Positions 4,574-5,552 of a stretch of DNA of 5,552 nucleotides are shown in pieces. The notes below the pieces were generated by a model. That model saw only the letters and a list, made by a program, of their open reading frames with translations. It had not been told where the DNA came from and made no database searches. Made by a program: the position numbers and the translations under genes. The stretch is from NCBI GenBank assembly GCA_023436075.1, contig JAEZKS010000227.1:1-5552 (forward strand). Reading direction: 5' to 3'. The DNA comes from Methanobacteriota archaeon. GTDB lineage: Archaea > Halobacteriota > Methanocellia > Methanocellales > Methanocellaceae. Positions within the stretch are counted from its first letter, which is position 1. The number at the start of each line of letters is the position of its first letter.

Positions 4574-4581
4574 AGGACGTG
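4574..4581 (+). promoter_or_regulatory. Shine-Dalgarno site supporting the TTG start of enolase
   Basis: AGGACGTG differs at one base from AGGAGGTG and is 6 nt from TTG 4588. The alternative GTG 4579 overlaps this element, which argues against it as the start. Confidence 0.6.
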
Positions 4582-4587
4582 TTTCCT

Positions 4588-5552
4588 TTGGCTGAACCGA
4601 TCATTGACGTACACGCGCGAGAAATTCTTGACTCGCGGGGTAACCCGACCGTAGAGGTCGAAGTGCATACCGCTCTCGGCATTGGCGTCGCCTGCGTGCC
4701 CTCCGGGGCGTCGACAGGCACCCATGAGGCGCTGGAGCTGCGGGATAAGGGAAAGCGATACGGCGGCAAGGGAGTAGAGAAGGCCGTCGCAAACGTCAAC
4801 GGGCCGATCGCAGATCTGGTGATCGGCATGGACGCGGCCGCACAGCGAGAGCTGGACGGGGCCATGATCGATCTGGACGGGACGCCGAACAAGTCAAAGC
4901 TGGGGGCGAACGCGATCCTTGGCGTCTCCATGGCGGCGGCAAGAGCGGCTGCTTCATCGATGGACCTGCCGCTCTACCAGTATCTGGGCGGCGTGAACTC
5001 GTACCGGCTGCCGGTGCCCATGATGAACGTGATCAATGGCGGCAAGCATGCGGGCAGTGGCCTTGCAGTGCAGGAGTTCCTCATTCTCCCCGCGGGAGCC
5101 GACACTTACAGCGAGGGCCTGCGCATGGGCGTGGAGACATATCACACGCTTGGCAAAATCCTCAAGGACAAGTATGGCAGCACGGCCAGTAACGTGGGCG
5201 ACGAGGGCGGCTTCGCTCCGGCGATCAAGACTACCCGTGACGCGCTGGACGCCATATCTGAGGCCATCGACAAAGCCGGATACAAGGGCAAGGTCAAGCT
5301 GGGAATGGACGCCGCGGCTTCCGAGTTCTACAAGGACGGCAAGTATCAGATCGACGGCAAGTCATTGTCGACGGATAAGCTGATCGACTATTATCTTGAC
5401 ATACTGAAGGATTACCCGATCATCAGTTTCGAAGACCCGTTCGCCGAAGACGACTGGAAAGGGTACGTCAGCCTGACGAAGAATGCGCCGAAAGTCACGA
5501 TCATCGGCGACGACCTCTTCGTAACGAACGTAAAGCGCCTGAAGAAAGGCAT
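4588..5552 (+). CDS. eno: Enolase, N-terminal three quarters (runs off right edge)
   Basis: Enolase interconverts 2-phosphoglycerate and phosphoenolpyruvate in glycolysis and gluconeogenesis. 321 of about 420-430 residues are present. The N-terminal domain shows AREILDSRGNPTVEVEV (10-26) and the flexible loop PSGASTGTHEA (38-48). Barrel residues are His154 in GGKHAG, Glu163 in VQEF, Glu206 in GDEGGFAP, and the Mg ligands Asp241 (LGMDAAASEFY), Glu282 (SFEDPF) and Asp308/309 (IGDDLFVTN). The catalytic lysines lie beyond the window. The start is TTG 4588: AGGACGTG (4574-4581) matches AGGAGGTG at 7 of 8 bases and ends 6 nt before it, and the N-terminus then has family length. GTG 4579 is an in-frame alternative adding three residues. 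Enolase is inhibited by fluoride, which forms a complex with Mg and phosphate in the active site, and has been found under fluoride riboswitches elsewhere. No aptamer lies directly in front of it here; read-through from 3131 is likely. Confidence 0.95.
   Translation, partial: MAEPIIDVHAREILDSRGNPTVEVEVHTALGIGVACVPSGASTGTHEALELRDKGKRYGGKGVEKAVANVNGPIADLVIGMDAAAQRELDGAMIDLDGTPNKSKLGANAILGVSMAAARAAASSMDLPLYQYLGGVNSYRLPVPMMNVINGGKHAGSGLAVQEFLILPAGADTYSEGLRMGVETYHTLGKILKDKYGSTASNVGDEGGFAPAIKTTRDALDAISEAIDKAGYKGKVKLGMDAAASEFYKDGKYQIDGKSLSTDKLIDYYLDILKDYPIISFEDPFAEDDWKGYVSLTKNAPKVTIIGDDLFVTNVKRLKKG

Overview
The window looks like an archaeal, probably methanogen-like euryarchaeal, chromosome segment. 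Promoters have TATA-like boxes with purine-rich BRE sequences about 27 nt before the inferred RNA starts, and ribosome sites resemble AGGAGGTGAT. The protein sequences are compatible with Methanocella or a relative, but nothing here fixes the genus.

Layout. (1) Bases 1-531, minus strand: the first 177 codons of a type I glutamine synthetase (GlnA), apparently starting at CTG. (2) Bases 532-714: its leader and promoter, read leftwards, with a fluoride (crcB-type) riboswitch, a second long-range stem, a TATA box and an NrpR-like operator. (3) Bases 715-1270: no supportable gene, only AT-rich DNA with small dyads and a tandem octamer. (4) Bases 1271-3065, plus strand: promoter, fluoride riboswitch, CPA2 cation/proton antiporter, then a Nudix-fold protein with a ruined catalytic box. 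(5) Bases 3094-4547: promoter, a third fluoride riboswitch, an intact Nudix hydrolase, and a coupled prenyltransferase/squalene-cyclase-repeat protein. (6) Bases 4588-5552: the first 321 codons of enolase, running off the right edge.

Main result. Three separate fluoride riboswitch aptamers lie within about 2.6 kb. Each sits about 27 nt downstream of a TATA-like box and directly ahead of a gene: glnA, the antiporter and Nudix 2. All have the family layout: a 4-bp P1 (GGCG or GGTG), an 8-nt loop starting ATG, a purine-rich joining strand, a short P3, a UAAU or UGAU turn, and a 6-nt strand perfectly complementary to the P1 loop (pseudoknot). Enolase is a classic fluoride-inhibited enzyme, and Nudix hydrolases and glutamine synthetase are metal-dependent phosphoryl-chemistry enzymes. 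The segment therefore reads as a fluoride-response island: an ion transporter plus metal-dependent enzymes that are fluoride targets or their stand-ins. No crcB/fluc channel gene is visible. Fluoride control of glutamine synthetase and of a Nudix pair is the part that looks unusual.

The aptamers also correct an annotation: the upstream ATG (1337) of the longest antiporter frame is the conserved AUG inside the riboswitch, so the real start is ATG 1397.
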